A stretch of 64,000 nucleotides of DNA, from contig OZ010788.1 of the NCBI GenBank assembly GCA_963932465.1, forward strand, positions 674,148,484 to 674,212,483, written 5' to 3'. Origin of the DNA: Maratus speciosus (taxonomy: Eukaryota; Arthropoda; Arachnida; Araneae; Salticidae). This document shows positions 45,396-56,220 of this stretch, one piece after another (the stretch's first letter is position 1; every line of letters starts with the position of its first letter). The notes under the pieces are model-generated. The model saw only the letters and a program-made list of their open reading frames with translations, made no database searches and was not told the origin of the DNA. The position numbers and the translations under genes were made by a program.

Positions 45396-46196
45396 TGTTG
45401 GAAAACGTCACAGTGTAAGTGATTTTATGTCCAACATCACCTCGCTTGTGAAATGACAATTTCCTCGTGAAATATGCAACGCGTTTTTTTTTTTTTAGTT
45501 GTGAAATGCGTTCCAAGATGGCGACACTTCCCTGAGCTATGGTGGCGTAAGATCACAAACTAGCGAAGGATTGTGTAAAAGACTTTTGTTTCGAAAAGGC
45601 GACAACAGATCGCAGCACTAAAGAACTTTTCTGATAGACTCATTTTAAATAGAACCTTTTTTGCTTGTTAAGCAGTCTGTATTGTTTCAAGATTTTTTAC
45701 TCTGTTTTAACTCTTGTGGGCCCCTTTTTACTTCTTCACTTGAAGGCCCGATTTTGTGAGGCCAAGACGCACGGTTTTTCGTGCGTTAACTCTTTGTCTT
45801 ATGGAAGACTAAGGTCTCCTACTGGATTTCCAATGTCATTACTCTTATAGTATTCATATTTAACCCTTTTACTTTATATTTTTTAGTGTGTGTGTGTGGA
45901 ACCATGTAATCAAGATATTCTTCAAGAATTAAATATTTTTTTTTCTCTACAACTGCATCTGCATTATTCAAAGAAGAAATTTTTCACGATTCACAACATC
46001 TACTCATTAAATAAAAAATTATAGGTTGTTTTCACATGAAGGAAACCAGCGTATGTCTGCTTTACCAGAAAGGTAAGAAAATAAATTTCTATCTTTCATT
46101 ATTAATGAAAAAACTTTTGGTATAACAATTTTATATTTATACTGGGTCCTTAGCTTCATGCTAATCGCGAACTCACCCTTTCTAGATATTTTAATA
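45396..46196 (+). repeat. copia 3' LTR
   Basis: Same 801-bp length as the 5' LTR, with substitutions such as GAAATATG for GAATTATG and AAGAAGAAAT for AAGAAGATAT. Followed by the duplicated CTTTT. Confidence 0.95.
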
Positions 46197-46272
46197 CTTT
46201 TTATTTCACAAGACACACTAGATTGCTTTTCTACAACGATCGATGCAGAGCTGTAAATTTCTTCTCTACTTT

Positions 46273-47751
46273 TAGTCCAGGCAATAGGGAATTTTACCTA
46301 GCAAAATTAATGGTAGTACTGGAAATCGGCTTTCTAGATGATTTTTGGATCGCTGAATCCGAATTTGTGACTTCCCACCAAACTTTCCCCCGGCAACCTC
46401 CCCAAATTTTGGTAAAAAGCACCCCGAAAAAGGTTTTTATTAAAAAAATCAATTTTTTTATTGTTTTAGAGAAAAAGTATCTAGAAATTCAGAAAGTAGA
46501 CAAAATTTCCAACAAATTAGGCATATGAAATTATGACTTAGGATGAAGGGGAAGGGGGGATCTGCTTCCGAACATGCGCGCGGTGCTGCGTAAACTAAGT
46601 TGCGCAATTCCACTTATCCACTCACACGTTTACATTCGCCCTCCCATCTCCCCTCCGAACTTTCTCTATAACGTTTACTTTAAGATTTTTGGGTCGTTGA
46701 ATCCGAATTTTTAACTTTCCCCCAAAAATTTCCCCCCCGAACCCCCCCCCCCCCCTAAATAGTTGTTTTTAAATCAAATTTCTTATTGTTTTAGGGGGAA
46801 AACATTACGAAATTCAGAAACTAGACAAAATTTGCAACAAATAGGATATATGACATTATGAATTAGGATGAATGGGGAGGGTGAGGGCTGCCTCTGAACA
46901 TGCACTGCGGCGCTACGTGCACTAAATTATGAAGTCCAGGCAATAGGGGATTTTATCTGGAAAAATTAATACTAGTTCTGGATTTCGACTCACTCTATGT
47001 TTTTTGGGTCGCTGAATCCGAATTTGTAACTTCCCACCAAAATTTCACCCGGCAACCTCCCCAAAAATTGAATTTTAGAAAAAATTTATTTTTTGAGAAA
47101 AACGCGCGGGGAATGTTCCCAGGCAGCCCCCTCTCTCCCCGTTTATCCTACGTCATAATGTCATGTATCCTATTTGTTGCAAATTTTGTCTAGTTTCTGA
47201 ATTTTGTAATGCTTTTCCCCTAAAACAATAAGAAATTTAAGTTAAAAACAACTATTTGGGGGGGGGGGGGGGTTCGAAGGGGAAAATTTTGGGTGTAAGT
47301 TAAAAATTCGGATCAGCGACCCAAAAAACTTAAAGTAAACCTTATAGACAAACTTCGGAGGGAAGATAGGAGGGCTAATGTAAACGTGTGAGTGGTTAAG
47401 TGGAATTGCGCAACTTAGTCCCACGCAGCACTGCGGCGCATGTTCCGTGGCAGATTCCCCTTTCCCCTTCATCCTAAGTCATAATATCATATATCTAATT
47501 TTTTGGAAATTTTGTCTACTTTCTGAATTTCTACATACTTTTTCTCTAAAACAATAAAAAAATGATTTTTTTAATAAAAACCTTTTTTGGGGGGCTTTTT
47601 ACCAAAATTTGGGGAGGTTGCCGGGGGAAATTTTGGTGGGAAGTTACAAATTCGGATTCAGCGACCCAAAATACATCTAGAAAGTTGATTTCCAGTACTA
47701 CCATTAATTTTGCTAGGTAGAGTCCCTATACGGTCTCTATTGCCTGGACTA
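46273..47751. mobile_element. foldback element with TA ends, full copy
   Basis: TAGTCCAGGCAATAGG at the left and CCTGGACTA at the right (with CTATTGCCTGGACTA) are the ends of arms of about 700 bp. Arms share TGGTAGTACTGGAAATC and CCACCAAA..TTTCCCCCGGCAACC segments and carry 14-18-base C or G runs. A third internal copy of the arm start lies near 46936. It is non-coding; the frames of up to 101 codons here are shared by all copies of the repeat. Confidence 0.85.
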
Positions 47752-49267
47752 TTTAGTATGCTGTTTTAATTGACATGGCTCATTCTTCCAGAAAAAAACA
47801 TTTTCAGTTGTAAAGTTTCAGAAAAGTCGATTTAAGAGAAAAAAAAAATCTCTATATTGCTTCGGCTTTTATTAACAGCATGCCAATATTTTCTCCGATC
47901 TTAAGAAATATTTTGTGGAAATTGCCTTTTTACATTATGCAGATGCTGTGATTGTTATCATGATGTTTAAGGAAATACTGTCAACAGACCTTGTTTTTCC
48001 GTAAATTATTTCCACACAGTCAGCATTAGACTGAATTGAAGGCTTGTGCAGAGCTAAGTTTTGTGTAATACTAATATAAGTTACTCTAATAAATTCAGGC
48101 ATGAAAGAGTTCCTACTAAAGGAGGAATTCCACCCTTTTTAAAAGCAAATTTGGACATTATCTGAATTGATGCAAATATATATTGATGCAAATATTCTAA
48201 TATATATATATATATTAGAAGCATATGGGAGGGGAGGGGGGTCTAGAAAGCTTAATAATTAGACATTTTGTCTACTCAAATTCTTGGAGTTTTTTTTATG
48301 AATTGCTGTACTACCAAATGAAAGGCAAGCTTTTATGATAAGCATCTGAAAGTCATGTAAATTAAGTTCATTAACTAGGGGAAGGAAGCTCCCATAAGGT
48401 TCTTTTTGGAATAGAATATTTTATTATTATATGAATTAGTCACTTCTGGGTAATTTCAGTGGTGCATTTTTGGAAATGTATTTTTGGAGTAAAGATCAAT
48501 TTGGCGTGCATATATTTAGCATAGATATATATTTTTTTTAAGTAAAATCCTAAACATTCAAATCATTCAAAACAATACATTTATTTTGAAAAATTAATCT
48601 CTGTACTTCACATAAGTTCATCAGATACATTTCGATGGATTTAGCAAACTGTTTCCAATTTTCTTTCTTGGTTTAATGAATTTATACATTTATTGTCATT
48701 TTTTTTCTTTTAATACATTTTAAGTTACAAAAAAAAAATCATATATACAGTTATAATACATTTTATTGTATGAATAACTGTTTAAATGCATCCAAACTAT
48801 ACAAGTTTGGCTTTATTGTATAGATGGAAAAAAATTTCCACATTTTTTCCCATTTCCCACTTTTATGCGTGTAAATTTTACTATTTTGTGATCGAGGACG
48901 TGATTTTCAATTGATTAATTGATAATGTTTAAGGTGTGTCAACTATTTTTACAGCTTATATTTTAGTTTAATTCATAAGTGGAAGAGTTCGTCTAAATAA
49001 TTCACAACGCAAACTCTTAATTTTATTCGTAATTAATTAAATTTAATAATTACAATTTTACGCGGATTATAATTTAATTTTATTAATTAATCGCGTTGCT
49101 CTTCTGCTAGAATTACGTAATTACGATCACTTATGTTATTTGAATTTATCTAAGGTATATAAAATTATATACCAATTTACTATGAGGTTGCATGGATGAT
49201 TTGGACCAATTAACAATTTTGGATGTAAATTAAATAGGAAATAAACAGGTGTAATTATCTGTCCAGC

Positions 49268-50153
49268 AGTTTTGAAATATGAAGAGTTAGGAATTACAAA
49301 TATAAAGGGTTAATTTTCATATTTTTGGAAATAATTTACAGTGTTGGAAAGAGGATTGAAAGTACATGCTTTTTTCTCCTTTTCTTGCGTATTTTGATTT
49401 TTGAGGTTAGTTTTGAAATATGAAGAGTTAGGAATTACAAATATAAAGGGTTAATTTTCATATTTTTGGAAATAATTTACAGTGTTGGAAAGAGGATTGA
49501 AAGTACATGCTTTTTTCTCCTTTTCTTGCGTATTTTGATTTTTGAGGTTAGTTTTGAAATATGAAGAGTTAGGAATTACAAATATAAAGGGTTAATTTTC
49601 ATATTTTTGGAAATAATTTACAGTGTTGGAAAGAGGATTGAAAGTACATGCTTTTTTCTCCTTTTTTTGCGTATTTTGATTTTTGAGGTTAGTTTTGAAA
49701 TATGAAGAGTTAGAAATTACAAATATAAAGGGTTAATTTTCGTATTTTTGGAAATAATTTACAGTGTTGGAAAGAAGATTGAAAGTACATGCTTTTTTCT
49801 CTTCTTTTTGCGTATTTTGATTTTTGAGGTTACTTTTGAAATATGAAGAGTTAGGAATTACAAATATAAAGGATTAATTTTCGTATTTTTGGAAATAATT
49901 TACAGTGTTGGAAAGAGGATTGAAAGTACATGCTTTTTTCTCCTTTTTTTGCGTATTTTGATTTTTGAGGTTAGTTTTGAAATATGAAGAGTTAGGAATT
50001 ACAAATATAAAGGGTTAATTTTCGTATTTTTGGAAATAATTTACAGTGTTGGAAAGAGGATTGAAAGTACATGCTTTTTTCTCCTTTTTTTTTTTTTTTG
50101 CGTATTTTGATTTTTGAGGTTAGTTTTGAAATATGAAGAGTTAGGAATTACAA
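49268..50153 (+). repeat. satellite array 2, 141-bp monomer
   Basis: About six full monomers plus partial ends of the same satellite as 37080-39345, ending with an expanded T run then AATATACACCATTTGCG exactly as array 1 does. Confidence 0.97.
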
Positions 50154-50692
50154 ATATACACCATTTGCGTTGTTTACGATTTTTTTTTTTTTTTTCTCGC
50201 ACGCGTGAAATTGGGATAAAGTAAAAATTCCTTAAGACTGTTCGCAAGTTCCCTGCTTAACAATGCGAAACTTTCTGACTTTGCCGATAATGAAGACTGT
50301 GACATTTTCGATGGTGATACCGAACCTATAGACTTGAAATAATCTCATCTCGATGACCGAACCATACAGGTAGAAAAGAAAATTTACAACTTTTTCACTC
50401 AGATTTTGAGGACTTCAAATAGAAACTAAAAAACAACTAAAGGGGATACGACGTAAAAAGCGCGTTAAGTTGCGCCGACAACTTAACAAAAATGTAGAGC
50501 GCCTAAGAAGAGGGGTCCGACGTCTCCTTAATTAAAAAGAAATACATAAAACCATTTAAAACCCGATTTAAATATTTTAAATAAAATTTTAGAATCTTAA
50601 TTTATTAAAAATGAGGCACCTCACACTGTTCAGAAAACTTTGATGAAAGTTAGTTAAATGAGACACTGTTGACAAAAGTAGCGTTCCCTCAG

Positions 50693-50779
50693 GTGTTTAC
50701 GACGTGTGCGGCGATTACGATATTTTTAAGCTTATGCAGACCAATTTTGAAGAGTGCGGCGTTTCTTCCATAAAATACG
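50693..50779 (+). CDS. exon-like cassette D1, unit 1
   Basis: Same as 39911-39997 with one visible amino-acid change (His to Tyr near the end). Splice-like borders and 87-bp length are preserved. Between this and D2 the unit has about 70 bp missing from unit 0. Confidence 0.35.
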
Positions 50780-50920
50780 GTACTTATTTTCATCTTTAAC
50801 TAGTTGCCACCATCGATAGGATGCGAGCGATTCTCACGGACATGCTTTTGATTTTTAATAAAGATCTTGATATTAATGAATTGTATCTAGTTTTTCACAG
50901 CATTTTCTTTCCTATTTTAG

Positions 50921-50971
50921 GCCTACTTCCCGTGGTTCGGCTACGGAGATTGGAGGAGCGGCCTACAACAC
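50921..50971 (+). CDS. exon-like cassette D2, unit 1
   Basis: 51 bp, with the same acceptor and donor as unit 0. Differs by GTC to GCC at the start and W to R (TGG to CGG) near the end. Frame stays open in phase 1. Confidence 0.45.
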
Positions 50972-51164
50972 GTATGTACAATATTTGTTTTCTTTTCTTC
51001 CTGAATTGCTTTTACAGGTTAAAGTTCAGTGAATGACCGAGAAGTGGAAGAATTTATAAGCCTCATTTTTTAACATACCACGTTTCCTCTTTTTATTTCA
51101 CAAGACACACTAGATTGCTTTTCTACAACGATCGATGCAGAGCTGTAAATTTCTGCTCTACTTT

Positions 51165-51631
51165 TAGTCCAGGCAATAGGGAATTTTACCTAGCAAAATT
51201 AATGGTAGTACTGGAAATCGGCTTTCTAGATGTTTTTTGGATCGCTGAATCCGAATTTGTGACTTCCCACCAAACTTTCCACCGGCAACCTCCCCAAATT
51301 TTGGTAAAAAGCACCCCGAAAAAGGTTTTTATTAAAAAAATCAATTTTTTTATTGTTTTAGAGAAAAAGTATCTAGAAATTCAGAAAGTAGACAAAATTT
51401 CCAACAAATTAGGTATATGAAATTATGACTTAGGATGAAGGGGAAGGGGGGATCTGCTTCGGAACATGCGCGCGGTGCTGCGTAAACTAAGTTGCGCAAT
51501 TCCACTTAACCACTCACACGTTTACATTCGCCCTCCCATCTCCCCTTCGAACTTTCTCTATAACGTTTACTTTAAGATTTTTGGGTCGTTGAATCCGAAT
51601 TTTTAACTTTCCCCCAAAAATTTCCCCCCCG
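51165..51631. mobile_element. truncated foldback, unit 1
   Basis: Left 467 bp of the 46273-47751 element. It breaks at a C run and joins directly to the TTTAAGG start of unit 2, so the rest of the element and ~200 bp of flank are deleted. Confidence 0.9.
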
Positions 51632-51839
51632 TTTTAAGGAAATACTGTCAACAGACCTTGTTTTTCCGTAAATTATTTCCACACAGTCAGCATTAGACTG
51701 AATTGAAGGCTTGTGCAGAGCTAAGTTTTGTGTAATACTAATATAAGTTACTCTAATAAATTCAGGCATGAAAGAGTTCCTCCTAAAGGAGGAATTCCAC
51801 CCTTTTTAAAAGCAAATTTGGACATTATCTGAATTGATG

Positions 51840-51875
<36 letters not shown>

Positions 51876-52923
51876 GCATATGGGAGGGGAGGGGGGGTCT
51901 AGAAAGCTTAATAATTAGACATTTTGTCTACTCAAATTCTTGGAGTTTTTTTTATGAATTGCTGTACTACCAAATGAAAGGCAAGCTTTTATGATAAGCA
52001 TCTGAAAGTCATGTAAATTAAGTTCATTAACTAGGGGAAGGAAGCTCCCATAAGGTTCTTTTTGGAATAGAATATTTTATTATTATATGAATTAGTCACT
52101 TCTGGGTAATTTCAGTGGTGCATTTTTGGAAATGTATTTTTGGAGTAAAGATCAATTTGGCGTGCATATATTTAGCATAGATATATATTTTTTTTAAGTA
52201 AAATCCTAAACATTCAAATCATTCAAAACAATACATTTATTTTGAAAAATTAATCTCTGTACTTCACATAAGTTCATCAGATACATTTCGATGGATTTAG
52301 CAAACTGTTTCCAATTTTCTTTCTTGGTTTAATGAATTTATACATTTATTGTCATTTTTTTTCTTTTAATACATTTTAAGTTACAAAAAAAAAATCATAT
52401 ATACAGTTATAATACATTTTATTGTATGAATAACTGTTTAAATGCATCCAAACTATACAAGTTTGGCTTTATTGTATAGATGGAAAAAAATTTCCACATT
52501 TTTTCCCATTTCCCACTTTTATGCGTGTAAATTTTACTATTTTGTGATCGAGGACGTGATTTTCAATTGATTAATTGATAATGTTTAAGGTGTGTCAACT
52601 ATTTTTACAGCTTATATTTTAGTTTAATTCATAAGTGGAAGAGTTCGTCTAAATAATTCACAACGCAAACTCTTAATTTTATTCGTAATTAATTAAATTT
52701 AATAATTACAATTTTACGCGGATTATAATTTAATTTTATTAATTAATCGCGTTGCTCTTCTGCTAGAATTACGTAATTACGATCACTTATGTTATTTGAA
52801 TTTATCTAAGGTATATAAAATTATATACCAATTTACTATGAGGTTGCATGGATGATTTGGACCAATTAACAATTTTGGATGTAAATTAAATAGGAAATAA
52901 ACAGGTGTAATTATCTGTCCAGC

Positions 52924-53809
52924 AGTTTTGAAATATGAAGAGTTAGGAATTACAAATATAAAGGGTTAATTTTCATATTTTTGGAAATAATTTACAGTGT
53001 TGGAAAGAGGATTGAAAGTACATGCTTTTTTCTCCTTTTCTTGCGTATTTTGATTTTTGAGGTTAGTTTTGAAATATGAAGAGTTAGGAATTACAAATAT
53101 AAAGGGTTAATTTTCATATTTTTGGAAATAATTTACAGTGTTGGAAAGAGGATTGAAAGTACATGCTTTTTTCTCCTTTTCTTGCGTATTTTGATTTTTG
53201 AGGTTAGTTTTGAAATATGAAGAGTTAGGAATTACAAATATAAAGGGTTAATTTTCATATTTTTGGAAATAATTTACAGTGTTGGAAAGAGGATTGAAAG
53301 TACATGCTTTTTTCTCCTTTTTTTGCGTATTTTGATTTTTGAGGTTAGTTTTGAAATATGAAGAGTTAGAAATTACAAATATAAAGGGTTAATTTTCGTA
53401 TTTTTGGAAATAATTTACAGTGTTGGAAAGAAGATTGAAAGTACATGCTTTTTTCTCTTCTTTTTGCGTATTTTGATTTTTGAGGTTACTTTTGAAATAT
53501 GAAGAGTTAGGAATTACAAATATAAAGGATTAATTTTCGTATTTTTGGAAATAATTTACAGTGTTGGAAAGAGGATTGAAAGTACATGCTTTTTTCTCCT
53601 TTTTTTGCGTATTTTGATTTTTGAGGTTAGTTTTGAAATATGAAGAGTTAGGAATTACAAATATAAAGGGTTAATTTTCGTATTTTTGGAAATAATTTAC
53701 AGTGTTGGAAAGAGGATTGAAAGTACATGCTTTTTTCTCCTTTTTTTTTTTTTTTGCGTATTTTGATTTTTGAGGTTAGTTTTGAAATATGAAGAGTTAG
53801 GAATTACAA
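52924..53809 (+). repeat. satellite array 3, 141-bp monomer
   Basis: Copy of array 2 with the same monomer variants in the same order. Confidence 0.97.
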
Positions 53810-54348
53810 ATATACACCATTTGCGTTGTTTACGATTTTTTTTTTTTTTTTCTCGCACGCGTGAAATTGGGATAAAGTAAAAATTCCTTAAGACTGTTCG
53901 CAAGTTCCCTGCTTAACAATGCGAAACTTTCTGACTTTGCCGATAATGAAGACTGTGACATTTTCGATGGTGATACCGAACCTATAGACTTGAAATAATC
54001 TCATCTCGATGACCGAACCATACAGGTAGAAAAGAAAATTTACAACTTTTTCACTCAGATTTTGAGGACTTCAAATAGAAACTAAAAAACAACTAAAGGG
54101 GATACGACGTAAAAAGCGCGTTAAGTTGCGCCGACAACTTAACAAAAATGTAGAGCGCCTAAGAAGAGGGGTCCGACGTCTCCTTAATTAAAAAGAAATA
54201 CATAAAACCATTTAAAACCCGATTTAAATATTTTAAATAAAATTTTAGAATCTTAATTTATTAAAAATGAGGCACCTCACACTGTTCAGAAAACTTTGAT
54301 GAAAGTTAGTTAAATGAGACACTGTTGACAAAAGTAGCGTTCCCTCAG

Positions 54349-54435
54349 GTGTTTACGACGTGTGCGGCGATTACGATATTTTTAAGCTTATGCAGACCAA
54401 TTTTGAAGAGTGCGGCGTTTCTTCCATAAAATACG
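54349..54435 (+). CDS. exon-like cassette D1, unit 2
   Basis: Identical in reading to the unit 1 copy; same border signals. Confidence 0.35.
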
Positions 54436-54576
54436 GTACTTATTTTCATCTTTAACTAGTTGCCACCATCGATAGGATGCGAGCGATTCTCACGGACATG
54501 CTTTTGATTTTTAATAAAGATCTTGATATTAATGAATTGTATCTAGTTTTTCACAGCATTTTCTTTCCTATTTTAG

Positions 54577-54627
54577 GCCTACTTCCCGTGGTTCGGCTAC
54601 GGAGATTGGAGGAGCGGCCTACAACAC
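54577..54627 (+). CDS. exon-like cassette D2, unit 2
   Basis: Identical to the unit 1 copy, with the CCTATTTTAG acceptor and CAC/GTATGT donor. As the last copy it is the nearest to exon E, about 5.5 kb upstream of it. Confidence 0.45.
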
Positions 54628-54820
54628 GTATGTACAATATTTGTTTTCTTTTCTTCCTGAATTGCTTTTACAGGTTAAAGTTCAGTGAATGACCGAGAAG
54701 TGGAAGAATTTATAAGCCTCATTTTTTAACATACCACGTTTCCTCTTTTTATTTCACAAGACACACTAGATTGCTTTTCTACAACGATCGATGCAGAGCT
54801 GTAAATTTCTGCTCTACTTT

Positions 54821-55287
54821 TAGTCCAGGCAATAGGGAATTTTACCTAGCAAAATTAATGGTAGTACTGGAAATCGGCTTTCTAGATGTTTTTTGGATCG
54901 CTGAATCCGAATTTGTGACTTCCCACCAAACTTTCCACCGGCAACCTCCCCAAATTTTGGTAAAAAGCACCCCGAAAAAGGTTTTTATTAAAAAAATCAA
55001 TTTTTTTATTGTTTTAGAGAAAAAGTATCTAGAAATTCAGAAAGTAGACAAAATTTCCAACAAATTAGGTATATGAAATTATGACTTAGGATGAAGGGGA
55101 AGGGGGGATCTGCTTCGGAACATGCGCGCGGTGCTGCGTAAACTAAGTTGCGCAATTCCACTTAACCACTCACACGTTTACATTCGCCCTCCCATCTCCC
55201 CTTCGAACTTTCTCTATAACGTTTACTTTAAGATTTTTGGGTCGTTGAATCCGAATTTTTAACTTTCCCCCAAAAATTTCCCCCCCG
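54821..55287. mobile_element. truncated foldback, unit 2
   Basis: Same truncated 467-bp left part as at 51165, with the identical C-run junction. Confidence 0.9.
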
Positions 55288-55288
55288 T

Positions 55289-55495
55289 TTTAAGGAAATA
55301 CTGTCAACAGACCTTGTTTTTCCGTAAATTATTTCCACACAGTCAGCATTAGACTGAATTGAAGGCTTGTGCAGAGCTAAGTTTTGTGTAATACTAATAT
55401 AAGTTACTCTAATAAATTCAGGCATGAAAGAGTTCCTCCTAAAGGAGGAATTCCACCCTTTTTAAAAGCAAATTTGGACATTATCTGAATTGATG

Positions 55496-55531
<36 letters not shown>

Positions 55532-56220
55532 GCATATGGGAGGGGAGGGGGGGTCTAGAAAGCTTAATAATTAGACATTTTGTCTACTCAAATTCTTGGA
55601 GTTTTTTTTATGAATTGCTGTACTACCAAATGAAAGGGAAGCTTTTATGATAAGCATCTGAAAGTCATGTAAATTAAGTTCATTAACTAGGGGAAGGAAG
55701 CTCCCATAAGGTTCTTTTTGGAATAGAATATTTTATTATTATATGAATTTGTCACTTCTGGGTAATTTCAGTGGTGCATTTTTGGAAATGTATTTTTGGA
55801 GTAAAGATCAATTTGGCGTGCATATATTTAGCATAGATATATATTTTTTTTAAAGTAAAATCCTAAACATTCAAATCATTCAAAACAATACATTTATTTT
55901 GAAAAATTAATCTCTGTACTTCACATAAGTTCATCAGATACATTTCGATGGATTTAGCAAACTGTTTCCAATTTTCTTTCTTGGTTTAATGAATTTATAC
56001 ATTTATTGTCATTTTTTTTCTTTTAATACATTTTAAGTTACAAAAAAAAATCATATATACAGTTATAATACATTTTATTGTATGAATAACTGTTTAAATG
56101 CATCCAAACTATACAAGTTTGGCTTTATTGTATAGATGGAAAAAAATTTCCACATTTTTTCCCATTTCCCACTTTTATGCCTGTAAATTTTACTATTTTG
56201 TGATCGAGGACGTGATTTTC
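55289..56220 (+). repeat. partial third unit of the segmental duplication
   Basis: Repeats the unit start for about 930 bp up to GAGGACGTGATTTTCAA. It then diverges: AACCGCTTTATTCAG replaces the TTGATTAATTGATAATG of units 1 and 2. It has a few private differences, such as GAAAGGGAAGC for GAAAGGCAAGC. Confidence 0.9.

Larger units (their letters stand above)
40244..46196 (+). mobile_element. Ty1/copia LTR retrotransposon, nearly intact
   Basis: Two 801-bp LTRs bracket a gag-pol frame. CTTTT precedes the 5' LTR and follows the 3' LTR. The paralogous units at 51090 and 54746 show the empty site with one CTTTT, so the insertion and 5-bp duplication are directly demonstrated. I count roughly nine LTR differences, near 1 percent, so the insertion is recent. 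It lies in the intron after cassette D2, same strand as the host exons. Confidence 0.97.
47966..51632 (+). repeat. tandem segmental duplication, unit 1 (~3.67 kb)
   Basis: Begins TTTAAGGAAATACTGTCAAC and contains, in order: a (TA)n tract, AT-rich sequence, a six-to-seven monomer satellite array, the degraded ORF, cassettes D1 and D2, and the left part of the foldback cut off at TTTCCCCCCCG. Unit 2 follows immediately. Units 1 and 2 look almost base-for-base identical apart from the (TA)n tract. Confidence 0.95.
51633..55288 (+). repeat. tandem segmental duplication, unit 2 (3,656 bp)
   Basis: Same content and order as unit 1 with a constant 3,656-bp offset over satellite, cassettes and truncated foldback. 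The difference in (TA)n length at 51841-51870 accounts for the 11-bp shorter unit. Confidence 0.95.

Noticed and set aside
46223..46528. 101-codon ORF (repeated at 51115 and 54771)
   Set aside because: Lies in the arm of a foldback element and is conserved only because the units are duplicates; no coding signature.
50041..50247. 68-codon Lys-rich minus ORF in satellite end (repeated at 53697)
   Set aside because: Encoded by A/T runs of the last satellite monomer.
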